Positions 59,899 through 64,000 of a stretch of DNA of 64,000 nucleotides are shown here, one piece after another. The notes beneath the pieces are model-generated. The model worked only from the letters and a program-made list of their open reading frames with translations, was not told the origin of the DNA and did no database searches. Source of the stretch: an uncultured Rubripirellula sp. Its GTDB lineage: Bacteria > Planctomycetota > Planctomycetia > Pirellulales > Pirellulaceae. The first letter of the stretch is position 1. Every line of letters begins with the position of its first letter. The stretch is from the NCBI GenBank assembly GCA_938045805.1, contig CALIBL010000048.1, forward strand, positions 1 to 64,000, given 5' to 3'. A program made the position numbers and the translations under genes.

Positions 59899-60756
59899 AT
59901 GACGCAGCAGATCTATATCAACGGGGAATACTTTTCCAAGGAAGACGCGAAGATCAGTGTCTATGATCACGGTCTCCTCTATGGAGATGGTATCTTTGAG
60001 GGCATGCGCATTTACGGCGGTAAGGTTTTTCGCCTCCGAGAACATCTCCTGCGACTTTGGGAATCCGCCGCAGCGATCTCCTTGCCCATACCGCTGGATC
60101 TTGATCACCTTACCGCTGACGTCAACGAAGCGGTACGGAAGAACGGATTAGAAGAGGGATACATCCGACTGATTGTGACACGTGGTGCCGGCGCGCTTGG
60201 GTTAGATCCATTTCGTTGCAGCAACCCTCAAGTGATCATCATCGTCGACAAGATTACTCTGTACCCCGCCGAGCTCTATGAGAATGGCTTGGAGTTGGTG
60301 ACCGCGTCCACGATTCGGAACCACCCAGCCGCACTCAGCCCCCGCATCAAGTCACTAAACTACCTCAATAACGTCCTTGCCAAAATGGAAGGTCTGAAGG
60401 CAGGATGCAAAGAAGCTTTGATGCTCAATCATCAGGGAATGGTCGCAGAATGCACGGGCGACAACGTCTTCATCGTGAAAGCCAACAAGCTCATCACGCC
60501 GCCCAAGGAAGCAGGAATTCTCGAGGGTATCACTCGTAACGCAGTATTAGAACTTGCAAAGAAAGCTGGAATTGAAACTGCAGAGGAACCACTCACACGC
60601 CACGATCTCTACGTTGCTGACGAATGCTTCCTGACTGGTAGTGCAGCGGAAGTCATCCCAGTGGTCATTCTCGATGGGCGATCGATTGGTGACGGAACCC
60701 CGGGACCAATAACCAAGCAACTTAACGACGCATTTCGCGCGCTGGTCAGACAGTAA
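59899..60756 (+). CDS. ilvE: Branched-chain amino acid aminotransferase
   Basis: PLP class IV transaminase, last step of Val/Leu/Ile synthesis and first step of breakdown. ISVYDHGLLYGDGIFEGMR is the class IV start, the PLP Lys is K151 in SPRIKSLNYLNN, and CTGDNVFIVK and GITRNAVLELA follow. 285 residues, close to the usual. A D-amino acid transaminase is the related alternative, but the SLNYLNNVLAK pattern favours IlvE. Confidence 0.9.
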   Translation: MTQQIYINGEYFSKEDAKISVYDHGLLYGDGIFEGMRIYGGKVFRLREHLLRLWESAAAISLPIPLDLDHLTADVNEAVRKNGLEEGYIRLIVTRGAGALGLDPFRCSNPQVIIIVDKITLYPAELYENGLELVTASTIRNHPAALSPRIKSLNYLNNVLAKMEGLKAGCKEALMLNHQGMVAECTGDNVFIVKANKLITPPKEAGILEGITRNAVLELAKKAGIETAEEPLTRHDLYVADECFLTGSAAEVIPVVILDGRSIGDGTPGPITKQLNDAFRALVRQ

Positions 60757-60810
60757 CGCCACTAACCGCGTACCGACTAGCATCACAGACGCCAACAAAG
60801 CAAATTCATC

Positions 60811-61857
60811 ATGAAAGCTGTCTGCTTCTCGGGCGTCATGAAGGTCGAAACCTGCCAACTCCCGGACCCGCAACTCGAAACCCCTTCCGATGCAATCATC
60901 CGCATCACCACCGCAGGGTTATGCGGAAGTGATCTGCATCCGTACTACGGCCGTGAGAAAGGAATCGACCTTGGCACCGTGATGGGACATGAATTTGTCG
61001 GTGAAGTGATCGCAGTGGGAGCCGAGGTCAGCAACTACCAAGTTGGCGATCGAGTTTGCGCTCCGTTCACCACTAACTGCGGAAACTGCCCAGCTTGTCA
61101 AAGTGGTCTCACAGCACGTTGCACCGGCGGCGGACAACTCTTCGGCTGGCGTGAGGGGGGCATTGGCCTTCACGGTGGACAAGCGGAACGAGTCCGAGTT
61201 CCCTTGGCCGACGCGACGCTGATGCGAATCCCGGACGGCTTAACTGACGACGTCGCTATCTTGCTTGGCGACAACCTAACAACCGCTTATTTCGCCACGG
61301 ACTTAGCCGCGGTTTCCCCAGATCAGACCGTTGCAGTCATCGGATGCGGTACCGTGGGACTTCTGGCGATTCAGTGGTGCCTCTCCCGTGGTGCAAAGAC
61401 GGTGTTTGCTTTGGAGCCGAACCCGCATCGACGTGAAATGGCCGCGCACCTTGGCGCCTTGACCGCTTCGACTCATCAACAGCTTTGTTCGCTGATGAGG
61501 CAACACACCACTAACCTCGGAGTCGATTCGGTTCTCGAATTTGTCGGTTTACCAGACGCCCAACGAACCGCTTACGAAGTATTGCGTCCTGGCGGAACAC
61601 TTGCCACCATCGGTTGCCACTGTACTCCAAACTTTACCTTTTCTCCCGCAGACGCGTACGATAAAAATCTTACTTACCGTACCGGTCGTTGCCCGGCGAG
61701 GTTTTACATGGAGAGCGTCCATCGCGAGAGCGTGGAACGAGACCTAGATCTCTCCTGGTGCGTGACCCACCGGTTTACCATCGATCAAGGACAGCATGCT
61801 TACGACATCTTTGCAAATCGCCAAGATGGGTGCATCAAAGCCGTGTTCACACTCTGA
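60811..61857 (+). CDS. Zinc-dependent medium-chain alcohol dehydrogenase
   Basis: A 348-residue enzyme. Catalytic zinc: C38 in GLCGSDLH and H60/E61 in GHEFVG. Structural zinc: C90, C93, C96, C104 (CGNCPACQSGLTARC). NAD(P) fold with VIGCGTVGLLAIQ. The substrate is not clear from the sequence; family members act on alcohols, polyols or formaldehyde. It is 54 bases after ilvE, and may be in the same transcript. Confidence 0.88.
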   Translation: MKAVCFSGVMKVETCQLPDPQLETPSDAIIRITTAGLCGSDLHPYYGREKGIDLGTVMGHEFVGEVIAVGAEVSNYQVGDRVCAPFTTNCGNCPACQSGLTARCTGGGQLFGWREGGIGLHGGQAERVRVPLADATLMRIPDGLTDDVAILLGDNLTTAYFATDLAAVSPDQTVAVIGCGTVGLLAIQWCLSRGAKTVFALEPNPHRREMAAHLGALTASTHQQLCSLMRQHTTNLGVDSVLEFVGLPDAQRTAYEVLRPGGTLATIGCHCTPNFTFSPADAYDKNLTYRTGRCPARFYMESVHRESVERDLDLSWCVTHRFTIDQGQHAYDIFANRQDGCIKAVFTL

Positions 61858-61940
61858 GTGATCAATCAGTCTGGCTGGTACTCGCCACTTACACCCACGC
61901 ACTAATGAGACAGAATCGCTACAAATCGAGATCCGTCTGA

Positions 61941-63473
61941 TCACTGCCTTCGCCAATCACTTGGAATGGTGTCACTGGCCCATGAGGGTGTGCCGAACCA
62001 GTCGTGCATCTCTTTCAAGAACGGCGCAACGATTTCAGGCCTCTCTTTGATGTGGCCACGATCCCCAGACTCAACCATCCAAACCTCAAGAGCATCACGA
62101 AGACGCGAGAGAGCTCGCTGGTGTTCGGGATCATCTGAACTCGCCAAATCGTTTATTTCATGCGGGTCTGCCTGATGGTCAAATAGCATCTCAGCAGGAA
62201 AAGGTTGCATTAGCCAAAGTGGAGCACCTCGAAGCTTTCCTTCCGCCTTAAGTTCACGCATCAACGGTTTAACTAGGAAGCACTTTTCTTTATAGCGATT
62301 GAGGGTCTCAAATCCGGCCCCCGGTGTGAAGTTACGTACATAGTGATAACGTTCATCGTGCACGGATCGCATCGTCACTTCCGTCTCATCAATACGATCC
62401 CGCGCCGCAAACGCATACCGTCTCGCTGGATCGCTCTGCTCGCCCAGAAAGTTTCGACTCTGCATCCCCATCGGCCGAGCAACTCCAGCGAAAGCGAGAG
62501 TCGTTGCCGTCAGGTCCAAAAGACTCACGATCCGATTGCTGACGACGCCACCTTTCTGTTCACTGGTAAGTCTCGGTAAAGATTTTGCATCGCGAACCAC
62601 AAGTGGAACACGTAGGCCCTGATCGAAAGGCCAATGGATTCCCCTTGCCGTCAATCGACCATTGTCTCCGAAGAAAACCACGATCGTTCTGTCATCAACA
62701 CCGTCCTCTTTGAGCCTCGCAAGGATCTGCCCGACCCGCACATCCGCCCCACTAACTGAGTTCAGATACCGTGCCCATTCCTGACGCACCACAGGATGGT
62801 CAGGGTAATAAGGCGGAGGCGTCACATTCTCTTCGGTCGCGATCTGCGGGTGCCACTCTTCACCAACCCATGGCACACGTTTTTTTTCGGCACTCTTGCG
62901 ATCATAAATATCGTATTCAGCCTCTGGCAAATTGATCTGAGCAAAGAAAGGTTCTTTGCCCAGAAGATCCTCCCAACGGCTCGTGTCATACAACTCGCCC
63001 TCGTTCACAAAGTTCAAATCTAATTTACCAGTCCCAATGCGTTCCTGACCAAGATGAGTAATGTTGGCCGTGAAGTAGCCCGCGTCTCTCAAACGGTGAG
63101 TAATCGGACGCACGCCTTGTGGCAACCGAAAATCATCGTCCCGATGCGAACGCATATGGTGCGTGTCGGTCGTTGTTTGATACATCCCCAGCATGAAACA
63201 GGAACGACTTGGGGCACACACCGGCGAAGTAGCAAAAGCGTTGACGAAGCGAATGCCGGACTTAGCGAGTCCATCGACATGAGGCGTTTGAACATGGTTC
63301 TGCCCGTAACAGCCAAAATCATTCGAAAAATTTTCACCCACAATCCAAACAATGTTTGGCTGCTCTGGCGACTGCGACAAGCCTGGTTCTGAGTGCCCAA
63401 TGACGACCGCTGAAAAGATCATCAACGGTGTTAAAAACCTGGCAACGCCTGTGCTGTGAGTTGTTCGCAACAT
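61941..63473 (-). CDS. Secreted sulfatase (formylglycine class)
   Basis: A 510-residue arylsulfatase-like enzyme. PNIVWIVGENFSNDFGCYG opens the alkaline-phosphatase fold and CAPSRS carries the Cys that is made into formylglycine. Later there is FFGDNGRLTARG. ATG 63473 gives a signal peptide (MLRTTHSTGVARFLTPLMIFSAVVIGHS) with GAGGG four bases upstream; the frame upstream to 63605 is not used. Planctomycetes carry many such sulfatases for sulfated polysaccharides; the substrate here is unknown. Confidence 0.9.
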   Translation of the reverse strand: MLRTTHSTGVARFLTPLMIFSAVVIGHSEPGLSQSPEQPNIVWIVGENFSNDFGCYGQNHVQTPHVDGLAKSGIRFVNAFATSPVCAPSRSCFMLGMYQTTTDTHHMRSHRDDDFRLPQGVRPITHRLRDAGYFTANITHLGQERIGTGKLDLNFVNEGELYDTSRWEDLLGKEPFFAQINLPEAEYDIYDRKSAEKKRVPWVGEEWHPQIATEENVTPPPYYPDHPVVRQEWARYLNSVSGADVRVGQILARLKEDGVDDRTIVVFFGDNGRLTARGIHWPFDQGLRVPLVVRDAKSLPRLTSEQKGGVVSNRIVSLLDLTATTLAFAGVARPMGMQSRNFLGEQSDPARRYAFAARDRIDETEVTMRSVHDERYHYVRNFTPGAGFETLNRYKEKCFLVKPLMRELKAEGKLRGAPLWLMQPFPAEMLFDHQADPHEINDLASSDDPEHQRALSRLRDALEVWMVESGDRGHIKERPEIVAPFLKEMHDWFGTPSWASDTIPSDWRRQ

Positions 63474-63900
63474 GAAACCCTCGGAAACAAAACGCACAAC
63501 TCCCAAAGCGCAAACGCAGTACGCCAAAAGCAATCGAGCGTCAAATCGGATGAAAGCTCCCAGTTTAATCGATTTCATTAGGTCGCGAAGAAGCAGAGAA
63601 CCCAAGTTTTGCCCTCGTACTGGCTCTGAAAAGAGACAAAAACACTTCGGTAGTGAAATTTATTAAACAGTTCGGTAGAGGAACAACTTGCGTTTGCGGA
63701 TATAATGGCGAGTTAGTGAAGATGCGGAACCTTGAGCCAAGCGCACAGAGACTCGACAATTTAAACAGTCTGACTCGTGAAGTGGTTTATATCACCTCAG
63801 GTTCATAAAGTGACAGCGAGGCACTAAACCGCCCTTCATTCCCCACCCCACTGCGAACTCGAGTCGCCCCACCACTGCAGGGAAACCTGCCATTTCAAAA
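63474..63900. other. Divergent gap with two promoters
   Basis: About 425 bases between the minus-strand sulfatase and the plus-strand gene at the right edge. The sulfatase frame is open up to 63605 but lacks conserved residues there. Nothing else seen. Confidence 0.4.
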
Positions 63901-64000
63901 ATGAAGATGCACTTGCAGTCAGTGATTTCAGCCTCATTTTTTCTTCTCGTCTCACTGCTCGGACTATCGAAAGTGTGGTCGGACGAGGCACCGATTTCGC
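63901..64000 (+). CDS. N-terminus of a secreted protein, cut by window edge
   Basis: The last 100 bases read MKMHLQSVISASFFLLVSLLGLSKVWSDEAPIS. This is a good signal peptide (basic start, hydrophobic core SFFLLVSLLGL), with cleavage likely near VWSD. The rest of the protein lies outside the window, so no family can be named. Confidence 0.6.
   Translation, partial: MKMHLQSVISASFFLLVSLLGLSKVWSDEAPIS

Overview
The window looks like a chromosomal segment of a planctomycete, most likely a marine Pirellulaceae/Rhodopirellula-type bacterium. This is inferred from gene content: a DUF1559 pseudopilin, a secreted sulfatase with a CAPSR motif, a LarA-like protein, a double-length UvrA, a Gld-type ABC system with DUF4340, a short basic planctomycete-type protein after topA, and lipid A genes. 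No tRNA, rRNA, IS element, phage gene or CRISPR array was recognised. The segment reads as ordinary core chromosome with lineage-specific additions.

Layout. 0.5-10 kb: topA, a 59-residue basic protein, and a three-gene gliding-type ABC exporter operon (ATPase, fused GldF-GldG, DUF4340). 10-16 kb: sufU-sufS, lpxD-lpxI, ispE, and a spoVG homologue with a zinc ribbon inside it. 16-22.3 kb: an orphan EIIA protein with an HTH and its unknown neighbour, a secreted barrel-like protein, slyX, a sugar isomerase, and the back-to-back queuosine genes queF and queE. 22.5-29.7 kb: BatC-like and fused BatD/BatE-like proteins, two hypothetical proteins and an orphan ParA. 29.9-36.4 kb: a 2165-residue tandem UvrA. 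36.6-41.3 kb: a hypothetical protein, twin metallophosphoesterases, tsaB and a GpgS-like glycosyltransferase. 41.4-45 kb: a metal-homeostasis locus with a ZIP transporter diverging from a Fur-family regulator across a perfect inverted repeat, followed by a Cys/His-rich protein and a pseudopilin with a His/Asp-rich loop. 45-48.5 kb: an SLC12-like transporter and an esterase. 48.5-56.4 kb: a minus-strand chemosensory operon, cheA-cheW-mcp-cheB-cheR, with no cheY. 56.8-64 kb: a LarA homologue, fabZ-like and fabI, ilvE, a zinc alcohol dehydrogenase, a sulfatase, and the start of a secreted protein cut by the window edge.

Most unusual points: (1) UvrA with four intact ABC cassettes in one chain plus a C-terminal extension of about 195 residues; (2) a chemosensory operon without CheY whose CheB carries an extra receiver with Asn in place of the phosphorylated Asp; (3) the metal locus, where a pseudopilin with a His/Asp loop sits beside a ZIP/Fur pair; (4) SpoVG split by a zinc ribbon; (5) queF and queE whose best start codons are one base apart on opposite strands. 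No fully new defence or mobile system is evident. The metal-pseudopilin locus and the tandem UvrA are the best candidates for little-described biology.

Starts were chosen by signal peptide position, family alignment and nearby purine-rich sites. Many genes here have weak Shine-Dalgarno sequences, so several starts are uncertain.
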